Shown: positions 52,983 through 60,719 of the stretch, one piece after another
Numbering within the stretch: the first letter of the stretch is position 1
Layout of the letters: every line of letters begins with the position of its first letter
NCBI GenBank assembly: GCA_965212525.1
Contig: CBDBVC010000029.1
Location: 1 to 64,000 of the forward strand
DNA from: SZUA-38 sp965212525
GTDB lineage: Bacteria; Pseudomonadota; Gammaproteobacteria; Xanthomonadales; SZUA-38
Length of the DNA: 64,000 nucleotides
Direction: 5' to 3'
Notes under the pieces: generated by a model
The model's database searches: none
What the model saw: only the letters and a program-made list of their open reading frames with translations
Told to the model about the DNA's origin: nothing
Translations under genes and position numbers: made by a program

Positions 52983-53445
52983 ATGGCTGGATGAATATTC
53001 CCTGGCACACAAGAACCCGACCAACCAGACTGTTCACTGGATTTGTGTCCCGCTGATCTACTGGTCAGTCTATGCAGCGCTGTCTGCAATCCCTGTCCCC
53101 GACTGGTTCGTGGTCGCCGGTTACGGCATCCATTATGGACTGATTGCCATCGTCCTGATCCAGTTGTATTACTTTGCACTGTCCATGCGTCTGGGAATCG
53201 CGATGCTGCTGTTCAACGTGCTGATGGTGCTGGCCACCAACCAGCTGCTTGGGCTACTGACGATCCCGATCTGGCAGGTTGCCATTGCTGTTTTTGTTCT
53301 CGCCTGGATCGGCCAGTTCATCGGCCATCATATCGAAGGCAGCAGGCCGTCATTTTTCAAGGATTTGCTGTTTCTGCTCATCGGGCCACTGTGGCTGATG
53401 AGCAAGCTGATGAGACGACTGGGTCTGTGGCCGGCATCAGCCTGA
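52960..53445 (+). CDS. Mpo1-like/DUF962 membrane protein
   Basis: 161-aa protein of the DUF962 family, which includes yeast Mpo1, an Fe(II) dioxygenase of 2-hydroxy fatty acids. The family features are the N-terminal W-EYSLAHKNPTNQTVHWICVP segment with conserved histidines, GYGIHYGLIAI and GQFIGHHIEGSRPSFFKDL, and about four helices. Three consecutive ATG codons (52960, 52963, 52966) lie within the end of purC; GGGAA precedes them. Function in bacteria is untested. Confidence 0.85.
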   Translation: MMMKSVVRWLDEYSLAHKNPTNQTVHWICVPLIYWSVYAALSAIPVPDWFVVAGYGIHYGLIAIVLIQLYYFALSMRLGIAMLLFNVLMVLATNQLLGLLTIPIWQVAIAVFVLAWIGQFIGHHIEGSRPSFFKDLLFLLIGPLWLMSKLMRRLGLWPASA

Positions 53446-53470
53446 CTTAATACCCGGTCAATGGAGGACA

Positions 53471-53500
53471 GGGATGATGGGCATGCACCATCCCCGTTTT
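53471..53500. terminator. Possible bidirectional terminator between the Mpo1-like gene and dksA
   Basis: GGGATG (53471-53476) can pair with CATCCC (53489-53494); an alternative pairing is GATGG with CCATC. The hairpin is followed by CGTTTT. It sits in the 69-bp gap between convergent genes. The T-run is short, so confidence is low. Confidence 0.35.
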
Positions 53501-53514
53501 GTGATTCAGAATGC

Positions 53515-54042
53515 TCAGAGACTGAGCTGTTTCTGCCGCAGTTCCCTGCGTTCCTGTGCATCCAGTGACAAAGTGGCGATGGGCCTGGCAGTAAGCCGTT
53601 TCAGCCCGATCTCTTCACCCGTCTCTTCACAATAGCCGTAGGAGCCATCATCAATGCGGCGCATGGCAGATTCGATCTTGGAGATCAGTTTGCGGTATCT
53701 GTCACGTGTCCTCAGTTCGAGTGAGTTTTCTGTCTCGCGTGTCGCACGCTCGGCATCATCGCCCACATCACGGATTTCCGAACGCAGATTGTCAATGGTC
53801 TGCTGAGATTCCTCGATCAGTTCCTGACGCCAGTCGAGCAGCTTCTGACGGAAGAATTCCAGATGCTTGTCGCACATGTATTCCTCTTTCATCAGTGGCT
53901 TGTATCCCGGCTCGAGAACAATACGGGCATTCTGCGGCACATCATTCTTTGCAGACTTCTTGCGGGCAGTCTTTGCTTTGCTGGTCTTGGCCGGCTTGGC
54001 TGCCTTCTTGGATGTTGTTGTCTTTTTAGCCTTGGTTGCCAT
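53515..54042 (-). CDS. dksA: DksA-family RNA polymerase regulator with a reduced zinc finger
   Basis: 175 aa. A lysine/alanine/threonine-rich N-terminal tail (residues 1-35) precedes the coiled coil with the tip motif RDVGDDAERATRETENS, including the two acidic residues needed for DksA action with ppGpp. The C-terminal finger reads YGYCEETGEEIGLKRLTARPIATLSLDAQ. Three of the four zinc cysteines of E. coli DksA are missing, the form common in alphaproteobacteria. Start ATG 54042 has AGG upstream; the open frame continues 30 codons further without homology. Confidence 0.9.
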   Translation of the reverse strand: MATKAKKTTTSKKAAKPAKTSKAKTARKKSAKNDVPQNARIVLEPGYKPLMKEEYMCDKHLEFFRQKLLDWRQELIEESQQTIDNLRSEIRDVGDDAERATRETENSLELRTRDRYRKLISKIESAMRRIDDGSYGYCEETGEEIGLKRLTARPIATLSLDAQERRELRQKQLSL

Positions 54043-54398
54043 TCGTTTGTTACCTGATAATAGCTCTTTGATTTCGTTATGAAAATCGTCGTCCGTGAGT
54101 CGGCTTTTGATGATTTCGTGTCGATTTCTCAACCATCACAAACAACTCGGTGGGGTGTTATATCGTAAGAACTGATCTTCGGCAAGCCCCAATTCGTCAT
54201 TTTTTTGAATCACCGCATCTTTAATGTAACCAGGTCACAATGGCAGCCCGGCATGATCGACTCTCATCTGGCTCTGACTGGTGAGACAAGTCATTCAGCC
54301 GGGAATTCCACCAGCAGGCCCGAATTGATCGCATTGCCGGGCAAGCTTGTGAGATACTGTCGCCACTGATAACTGTCCGAAGATAGCCGGCGCCACCC
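54043..54398. other. 356-bp divergent region between dksA and yidD
   Basis: Holds the predicted dksA promoter (54157-54185) and an A/T-rich stretch with seven T residues around 54201. I see no convincing ORF or RNA gene. The dksA leader would be about 110 nt. Confidence 0.45.
54157..54185 (-). promoter_or_regulatory. Predicted sigma-70 promoter of dksA
   Basis: On the minus strand TTGCCG (54185-54180), an exact 17-bp spacer and TATAAC (54162-54157). It lies about 115 bp before the dksA start codon. Confidence 0.6.
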
Positions 54399-54683
54399 AT
54401 GAAGACCATTGCCCTGTTGCTGTTGCGGGCGTACAAGACCCTGATCAGCCCACTGCTGGGCAATCGTTGCCGGTTTCATCCCAGTTGTTCAGATTACAGC
54501 CGCATTGCGATACAACGATTTGGCTTCATCAGGGGTGTCGTGCTGTCGGCAAAACGATTGTCACGCTGTCACCCTTTCTCAGAGGGTGGTATCGATCTGG
54601 TGCCAGAAACCGAGGAATCATTACGTGAGCAACACAACGCTGATCAAGAATGCGACCATTGTCAACGAGGGCCAGACAGTTGA
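54399..54683 (+). CDS. yidD: YidD, membrane protein insertion efficiency factor
   Basis: 94-aa amphipathic protein that helps YidC/Sec insertion. The signature YKTLISPLLGNRCRFHPSCSDYS-AI and RCHPFSEGGIDLVP are intact. The last 20 residues after GGIDLVP are not conserved and overlap the next gene by 59 bp. Unusually it is not next to rnpA-yidC-mnmE. Confidence 0.92.
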   Translation: MKTIALLLLRAYKTLISPLLGNRCRFHPSCSDYSRIAIQRFGFIRGVVLSAKRLSRCHPFSEGGIDLVPETEESLREQHNADQECDHCQRGPDS

Positions 54684-55965
54684 ATCAGACCTGCTGATCC
54701 GGGACCAGCGGATTGACCGGATCGGATCATCACTGTCCGTTGATGCGAACCGCATCATCGATGCCGACGGCATGATACTGATGCCGGGAATGATTGATGA
54801 TCAGGTACATTTTCGCGAGCCGGGTCTGATTCACAAGGGCTGTATTCACACCGAGTCCAGGGCAGCAGCTGTTGGCGGCATCACATCGGTGATGGAAATG
54901 CCGAATACCTCACCACCGACAACCTCACTGGAAGCACTGGAGAGCAAGTTTGATATTGCCGCGCAGAACTGTGCGACAAATTACAGTTTTTATCTCGGCG
55001 CCAGCAATGACAACCTTGACGAAATCAAGCGTCTCGATGTCAACCAGGCCTGTGGCATCAAGATTTTCATGGGCGCATCGACAGGCAACATGCTGGTGGA
55101 CAACCCGGACACTCTGGAGGCGATCTTTCGTGAGGCAAAAGTGATCATCGCCACGCATTGCGAAGACACTCCAAGCATCGAAGCCAACCTCAAGACCGCG
55201 ATGGAGCAGTATGGTGCCGACAATATACCGCCAGCTGCTCATATCCAGATCAGGGATCACCAGGCCTGCCTTAAGAGTTCTGCCCTCGCCGTTTCCCTGG
55301 CCAGAAAACACGGCAGCCTGCTGCATGTCCTGCATCTGACGACAGCTGACGAACTCGATCAGTTTCAGGCAGGTGATATTGCCGGCAAGCAGATCACCGC
55401 CGAAGCCTGTGTTCATCACCTGTTCTTTTCGGAGCCCGATTACCAGACTCACGGCAATCTGATCAAATGCAACCCGGCCATCAAGACCGAGCAGGACAGG
55501 AAGGCGCTGATCAACGCCATCAACAGCGACAGGATCGATATCATAGCGACCGATCATGCACCGCATCTGCTGAACGAAAAGGAAACACGCTATCTCAGTT
55601 CGGCGGCAGGATTGCCACTGGTACAGGATGCTGTGGGTGTGCTGCTGGAGCTCAATCACAGAAACGAACTGTCCCTGCCAACCATTGTGCGCAAGACGGC
55701 ACACAATGTGGCAGACCGGTTCCGTATCGTTGACCGGGGGTATATCCGCGAAGGTTATTATGCAGACCTGATCCTGGTAGACCCACTCGAACAATGGACA
55801 CCACAGCGCGATGATGTGCTGTCACGCTGCGGCTGGTCACCGTTCGAACAATCTGTCTTCCATGGCCGCGTGAAAATGACGCTGATCAACGGCCACGCGG
55901 TTTTCGAAAATGGCCAGCTCGATGAGTCATTCCACGGCATGCGTCTGGAATTCGATCGAAAGTAG
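54625..55965 (+). CDS. pyrC: Dihydroorotase (class I, cyclic amidohydrolase)
   Basis: 446-aa zinc amidohydrolase that forms dihydroorotate from carbamoyl-aspartate. Metal ligands: DDQVHFREPGL (HxH region), K-carbamate in GIKIFMGAS, HCEDT, HVLHLTTA and ATDHAPHL. The DHAPH and PNTSPPT signatures favour dihydroorotase over allantoinase or hydantoinase. The start is GTG 54625 (VSNTTLIKNATIV) with GAGG about 9 bases upstream, inside the end of yidD. The longer open frame from 54505 has no homology. Confidence 0.9.
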   Translation: MSNTTLIKNATIVNEGQTVESDLLIRDQRIDRIGSSLSVDANRIIDADGMILMPGMIDDQVHFREPGLIHKGCIHTESRAAAVGGITSVMEMPNTSPPTTSLEALESKFDIAAQNCATNYSFYLGASNDNLDEIKRLDVNQACGIKIFMGASTGNMLVDNPDTLEAIFREAKVIIATHCEDTPSIEANLKTAMEQYGADNIPPAAHIQIRDHQACLKSSALAVSLARKHGSLLHVLHLTTADELDQFQAGDIAGKQITAEACVHHLFFSEPDYQTHGNLIKCNPAIKTEQDRKALINAINSDRIDIIATDHAPHLLNEKETRYLSSAAGLPLVQDAVGVLLELNHRNELSLPTIVRKTAHNVADRFRIVDRGYIREGYYADLILVDPLEQWTPQRDDVLSRCGWSPFEQSVFHGRVKMTLINGHAVFENGQLDESFHGMRLEFDRK

Positions 55966-56147
55966 AACACAGCTGCATGGCACGACTGTGTCACCCGCCT
56001 ATTCGGCAACCAGACAAAATCTGCTAGTATCATCGACCGTATGGTTCATGGGCCGTGATCACGCACTCGTCCGCTATCCGGCGCGATCTCTGGTAAACGG
56101 GACCATGCAGATGTACTGACTCTGCTTCGCTACTTCAGGAGAATCGA

Positions 56148-57446
56148 ATGAAACGACTGGTTTCATCTCTGTTTCTGGCTCTGATCTGCACTTCGGTTCA
56201 GGCAGACGGACAACGACTGCTCTGTGGTCAACTGCTGGATACCGAGAACGGTCAGTTGCTCGGCCCCCACGTTATCGAGACCGAAGGCAACCGGTTCAGC
56301 GCCGTGATAGCCGTGGAAGACTATCAGGGCGAGGAGAACTGGATTGATCTCAGTGAATCGACCTGCCTGCCGGGTCTGATCGACATGCACGTTCACCTGA
56401 CCAATGAAAGCAACCCCAGGGCCTACATCGAACGCTTCACACTGGATACGGCCGATTATTCATTCCGTGCCGTGAAGCATGCACGCACCACCTTGATGGC
56501 CGGATTCACCACTGTCAGGAACCTCGGTGATGATGGCACCATCACCGCATCGTTGCGCGATGCCATCGCCGAGGGAACACTGGAAGGCCCACGAATCTTC
56601 ACGGCGGGAAAATCACTGGCCACAACCGGCGGTCATGCTGACCCGAGTAACGGCTATCGCGCTGATCTGATGGGCGACCCCGGGCCACGCGATGGCGTTG
56701 TCAATGGGCCCTCTGATGCCATGAAAGCCGTACGGCAGCGATACAAGGATGGCGCTGACCTGATCAAGATTACAGCCACCGGCGGTGTGCTCTCGCAGGC
56801 CAAGAATGGCCAGAATCCACAGTTCACCGATGATGAACTGAAGGCCATCATGACGGCTGCGGAGGATTACGGATTCAGGGTTGCTGCTCATGCGCACGGT
56901 GCAGAAGGCATGAAACGGGCGATCCGGGCCGGCATCAGCAGCATCGAACACGGCACACTGATGGACGACGAAGTGATGCGCCTGATGAAAAAACACGGCA
57001 CCTATCTGGTCCCGACCATCCTTGCCGGTGATTTTGTTGCTGAAAAGGCGAAAATTGACGGCTACTTTCCAGAAGTCGTTCGTCCCAAGGCAGCTGCACT
57101 CGGACCGAAAATTCAGGAAAACTTCGGCCGGGCCTGGAAACAGGGTGTACGAATTGCATTCGGAACCGACAGTGGTGTCTCGCCACATGGTGAGAATGCG
57201 CGTGAATTCAGCCTGATGACCGAAGCCGGCATGCCGGCGATGGAAGCCATTCGTTCAGCCACAGTCCATGCCGCTGACCTGCTGGACCAGTCGGACTCAC
57301 TCGGTTCCATCATAACCGGCAAACTGGCAGACCTGGTTGCTGTCGAGGGCAACCCGATCACTGATATCAGCCTGCTGGAAGACATCGGTTTTGTTATGAA
57401 GGATGGCAAGGTGTACAAGAATGCCGGGAAAGGCGACACTGACTGA
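56148..57446 (+). CDS. Secreted amidohydrolase (imidazolonepropionase-like/prolidase-like)
   Basis: 432-aa metal-dependent hydrolase with a signal peptide (cleavage near VQA-DG, about residue 19). Metal ligands: LIDMHVHLT, K in DLIKITATGG, RVAAHAHG, SIEHGT and FGTDSGVSPHG. This subgroup hydrolyses Xaa-Pro or other acyl-amino acid substrates in several bacteria; the actual substrate is unknown. AGGAGA precedes the ATG. It lies 8 bp upstream of mvaD and might share its transcript, though there is no obvious functional link. Confidence 0.87.
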   Translation: MKRLVSSLFLALICTSVQADGQRLLCGQLLDTENGQLLGPHVIETEGNRFSAVIAVEDYQGEENWIDLSESTCLPGLIDMHVHLTNESNPRAYIERFTLDTADYSFRAVKHARTTLMAGFTTVRNLGDDGTITASLRDAIAEGTLEGPRIFTAGKSLATTGGHADPSNGYRADLMGDPGPRDGVVNGPSDAMKAVRQRYKDGADLIKITATGGVLSQAKNGQNPQFTDDELKAIMTAAEDYGFRVAAHAHGAEGMKRAIRAGISSIEHGTLMDDEVMRLMKKHGTYLVPTILAGDFVAEKAKIDGYFPEVVRPKAAALGPKIQENFGRAWKQGVRIAFGTDSGVSPHGENAREFSLMTEAGMPAMEAIRSATVHAADLLDQSDSLGSIITGKLADLVAVEGNPITDISLLEDIGFVMKDGKVYKNAGKGDTD

Positions 57447-57454
57447 TCACTGAC

Positions 57455-58483
57455 ATGCATTCGCTTCACGACAGGGTGACCGCAGTCGCCCACCCGAATA
57501 TTGCGCTGATCAAGTACTGGGGCAAACGGGACAGAGTGCTCAATCTGCCAGACGCCGGTTCAGTCTCCATCACACTCGACAGCCTCACCAGCACAACAAC
57601 GGCAAGCCTGGCTGCAGAGCATGAGAAAGGAACGGTCACCATCAATGGCCAGGCTGATCCGCAGGCCGCTCGCAAGGTCCTGACCTGTGTAAACAACATG
57701 CTGACCGAGCAGTCTGATCTGCCTCGAATGGAAATAGAGTCCCTGATTGGACGGCTCAACATCTTCAGCGAGAATAACTTTCCAACGGCAGCCGGACTGG
57801 CGTCATCGGCATCCGGTTTTGCTGCCCTGGTGACAGCCATCGATACCCTGTTCAGCCTTGGCCTGACCGATCAGCAGCGATCCGTTCATGCCCGTCGTGG
57901 TTCGGGTTCGGCAGCCCGGTCCCTGTTCGGCGGTTTTGTACGGATGTTCGAAGGTGAGCAATCCGATGGCAGTGATGCCTATGCCCAGATGCTGCATGAA
58001 GCCAGTCACTGGCCACTCGAAGTCATCATTGCCGTGACCAGCACCCAGTCCAAGAAGACAGGTTCCACCGATGGCATGCAGGCATCAAAATCGACCTCGC
58101 CCTATCATCAGGCCTGGGTTGACAGTACGCGCAACGACATCGAAGCCTGTGTGACTGCGATCGCCGAACGTGATTTCACCCGACTGGCGACGCTGTCAGA
58201 ACACAGTTGCCTGAAAATGCATGCCAGCATGATGGCAACGCAACCTCCCTTGCTGTACTGGAACCCTGCCACCCTGGCCTGCGTGCACCGGATCGTGGAA
58301 CTGAGGGCATCAGGTCTGGATGTGTTCTTCACCATTGATGCCGGTCCGCAGGTCAAGGCCATTTGCCTGCCTTCGAGCTCAGAAGCGGTGAAGGCAGCCC
58401 TCAGTGATGTTCATGGCGTCGCTCAGCTGATGCACACACGTCTGGGTCAGGCTGCCGAATCCAGACTGGACCAGGCCGCATGA
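57455..58483 (+). CDS. mvaD: Diphosphomevalonate decarboxylase
   Basis: 342-aa GHMP-fold enzyme that converts mevalonate diphosphate to isopentenyl diphosphate with ATP. Diagnostic motifs: HPNIALIKYWGKRD, FPTAAGLASSASGFAAL, RRGSGSAARSLFGGFV and TIDAGPQVK (catalytic aspartate). Length is normal. The stop overlaps the phosphomevalonate kinase start by 4 bp, so the last two kinase/decarboxylase steps are translationally coupled. Confidence 0.96.
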   Translation: MHSLHDRVTAVAHPNIALIKYWGKRDRVLNLPDAGSVSITLDSLTSTTTASLAAEHEKGTVTINGQADPQAARKVLTCVNNMLTEQSDLPRMEIESLIGRLNIFSENNFPTAAGLASSASGFAALVTAIDTLFSLGLTDQQRSVHARRGSGSAARSLFGGFVRMFEGEQSDGSDAYAQMLHEASHWPLEVIIAVTSTQSKKTGSTDGMQASKSTSPYHQAWVDSTRNDIEACVTAIAERDFTRLATLSEHSCLKMHASMMATQPPLLYWNPATLACVHRIVELRASGLDVFFTIDAGPQVKAICLPSSSEAVKAALSDVHGVAQLMHTRLGQAAESRLDQAA

Positions 58484-59499
58484 TCGATATTCACTCCCCA
58501 GGCAAGCTGATGCTGAGCGGAGAATACGCTGTTCTCGAAGGTGCACCGGCCGTGCTGTGCCCGTCACATCATCAGGTTCATGTACACATCGGTTTTGCCG
58601 AAGAGCACCACATCGTCCGGTCAGTCACGATCGACGACAACCCCGCCCTGTTTCATCTCGAGGACACCCAACTGGTATGGGATTGTGATGAGGCAATGGC
58701 GAGCAGAATGGACCTGATACGCTGCGTGGTCGAGACACTGCTGGTTCATCGACAGATCAGACCGGATATGCCGCTGTGCGATATTCTCATCGATTCGCGG
58801 GAATTCATCGATGAGGAAAGCGGTCAGAAATTTGGTGTCGGATCCAGTGCCGCTGTGTCAGTTTCCCTGGTTCGTGCCCTGCTGCAATGGAACTGCCGGG
58901 CCATGAATGACCGGCTGGTATTCAATCTGGCCGCCAAGGCACACGCCCGATTCCAGTCCGGCAGAGGCAGCCAGGCAGATGTCGCCGCATGTACCTACAA
59001 TGAACTGATCTGCTACCAGTCCAAGCGAACCAGCATCATCCCCTGGCCGGACGAACTCTACTGCGCTGCCATCTGGACCGGTGAAAGTGTCTCCACCTCA
59101 TCATTCCTGTCCCGGCTGGAAATGTGGTCCTCGAACCAGCCGGTCAGTTACTACGACAAGTTCAACAGCCTCAAGGACAGCGCGGTTGAAATTGCCGATG
59201 CCTTCATCAACAACCAGGCCAGCACCATTGTGCGCCTGCTGGAAGATTATTCAGCGCTGCTTGAGGCCATTGGTCAGGAAGCGGAAATACCCATCATCAG
59301 CACCCGTCATCAGTACATCAGGAGCCTGGCAACCGATGCGGCACTCCGATACAAGCCCAGTGGAGCCGGCGGTGGTGATTACGGGCTGGTATTCACCCAG
59401 CACAGGGATCTGCTGGAACGGTTCATGAACCAACTGTCCGATCATAATCTGAGACACAGTTTCATGCTGCAATCAGACCGGCAATCGATTGCCTCCTGA
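58480..59499 (+). CDS. Phosphomevalonate kinase (GHMP family)
   Basis: 339-aa kinase converting phosphomevalonate to mevalonate diphosphate. N-terminal SPGKLMLSGEYAVLEGAPAV, the phosphate loop KFGVGSSAAVSVSLVRALL and the C-terminal YKPSGAGGGDYGLVF are the three GHMP motifs in the form used by phosphomevalonate kinases. A separate mevalonate kinase domain exists in the downstream fusion and the decarboxylase is adjacent, so this is the missing second kinase by exclusion as well as by motif. Overlaps mvaD by 4 bp; a 167-bp gap follows. Confidence 0.88.
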   Translation: MIDIHSPGKLMLSGEYAVLEGAPAVLCPSHHQVHVHIGFAEEHHIVRSVTIDDNPALFHLEDTQLVWDCDEAMASRMDLIRCVVETLLVHRQIRPDMPLCDILIDSREFIDEESGQKFGVGSSAAVSVSLVRALLQWNCRAMNDRLVFNLAAKAHARFQSGRGSQADVAACTYNELICYQSKRTSIIPWPDELYCAAIWTGESVSTSSFLSRLEMWSSNQPVSYYDKFNSLKDSAVEIADAFINNQASTIVRLLEDYSALLEAIGQEAEIPIISTRHQYIRSLATDAALRYKPSGAGGGDYGLVFTQHRDLLERFMNQLSDHNLRHSFMLQSDRQSIAS

Positions 59500-59666
59500 G
59501 TCGAACAGCCAATGCGTTCATTGCGCTTGCCAGTCTTGAGTTTATGCCGTTTTTACCCCATAAAACTTCTGGATGACAGATAAAATCGGTATGATAGTGT
59601 TTATCCGGAACCAACGCCGTTTTCCAGCACAACGGTGACTGTGTCAACACTCAGGTAGAAGCATCG

Positions 59667-60716
59667 ATGCAACAGCAGACAATTGATCATGCAATCAGGA
59701 TGCAGGATAGGCTATTGCCTGGTGTTTCACGCACCTTCGCACTGACCATACCGCAACTGCCCGATGGCTTGAGAATTGCCGTCACCAACGCCTATCTGCT
59801 ATGCCGTATTGCCGACACCATAGAAGATGATCATCAACTGTCTGTTGAAGACAAGTCAGCCTACCATCAGGCATTCACCGATCTGGTTGCAGGCCAGGGA
59901 CAGGCTCAGGAACTCAGTGCCGACCTGTTTCACGCACTGTCAGGTTTCACACCCGGCGAAGAACTGGCCCTGATCAAGAACCTGCCCGAAGTAATCACCG
60001 TCAAGCAGAGCCTCAGTGAGCAACAGCAACAGGCCCTGTTTCGATGTATCTCTGTGATGTGCGGCGGTATGCCCGATTTCCAGCAGCAGACCAGTATCGC
60101 TGGCCTGGACAGCATGCAGGACCTGGATGATTACTGCTACGTCGTCGCCGGTGTCGTCGGCGAAATGCTGACCGACCTGTTCTGTGACTATTCACCGCAG
60201 ATTGCCGAACATCGCGAATCGATGATGCCACTGTCACGTGCTTTCGGACAGGGTCTGCAGATGACCAATATCCTGAAGGATTTCTGGGAAGATCGCCTGC
60301 GAAAGGCCTGCTGGCTGCCTTCCGATGTCTTCAGGCGTCACGGTCTTGACCTGTCTTCGCCTCATTCCGAACATTTTGTTACGGCATTCTCCAAAGGCAT
60401 CATGGAACTGATAGCCGTGGCACACCAGTGCCTGAGGGATGCCATGCAGTACGTCAAGACCGTACCAAGAAACGAGACTGGCATACGCCGGTTCTGCCTG
60501 TGGGCAATCGGCCTCGCAGTACTGACATTGCAGAACATTCGCAAGAAGCCGGGTTACCTGCATGGCGATCAGGTTAAGGTATCCCGACGTGCCGTGAGCA
60601 TCACAGTGCTGCTGAGCAACATGATGTCGCGGTCCAATCGTGCACTGTCACTTATTTTCAGGCTGGCCTCTTCCGGACTGCCGGAACAGAACAAGGCCAT
60701 CAAGAGTCAACCATAG
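59667..60716 (+). CDS. Squalene/phytoene synthase family enzyme
   Basis: 349-aa head-to-head prenyl synthase. First aspartate motif: LCRIADTIEDD (residues about 45-55). Second: GLQMTNILKDFWEDRLRKACWLP (about 194-216). It also has SRTFALTIPQLP and YCYVVAGVVGEMLTDLF. The second motif (DFWED) and overall length look closer to squalene synthases than to bacterial CrtB, but 30-carbon diapophytoene or phytoene synthesis cannot be excluded. No crtI, crtB partner or shc lies in the window. It is 3 bp upstream of the HMGR-mevalonate kinase gene, so precursor supply and use are joined. Confidence 0.85.
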   Translation: MQQQTIDHAIRMQDRLLPGVSRTFALTIPQLPDGLRIAVTNAYLLCRIADTIEDDHQLSVEDKSAYHQAFTDLVAGQGQAQELSADLFHALSGFTPGEELALIKNLPEVITVKQSLSEQQQQALFRCISVMCGGMPDFQQQTSIAGLDSMQDLDDYCYVVAGVVGEMLTDLFCDYSPQIAEHRESMMPLSRAFGQGLQMTNILKDFWEDRLRKACWLPSDVFRRHGLDLSSPHSEHFVTAFSKGIMELIAVAHQCLRDAMQYVKTVPRNETGIRRFCLWAIGLAVLTLQNIRKKPGYLHGDQVKVSRRAVSITVLLSNMMSRSNRALSLIFRLASSGLPEQNKAIKSQP

Positions 60717-60719
60717 CCC

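Noticed and set aside
54221..54463. 80-codon ORF on the minus strand upstream of dksA
   Set aside because: It overlaps the yidD start on the other strand, has no family resemblance and no ribosome site.
54925..55794. 289-codon ORF on the minus strand
   Set aside because: Antisense shadow of dihydroorotase; no recognisable domain.
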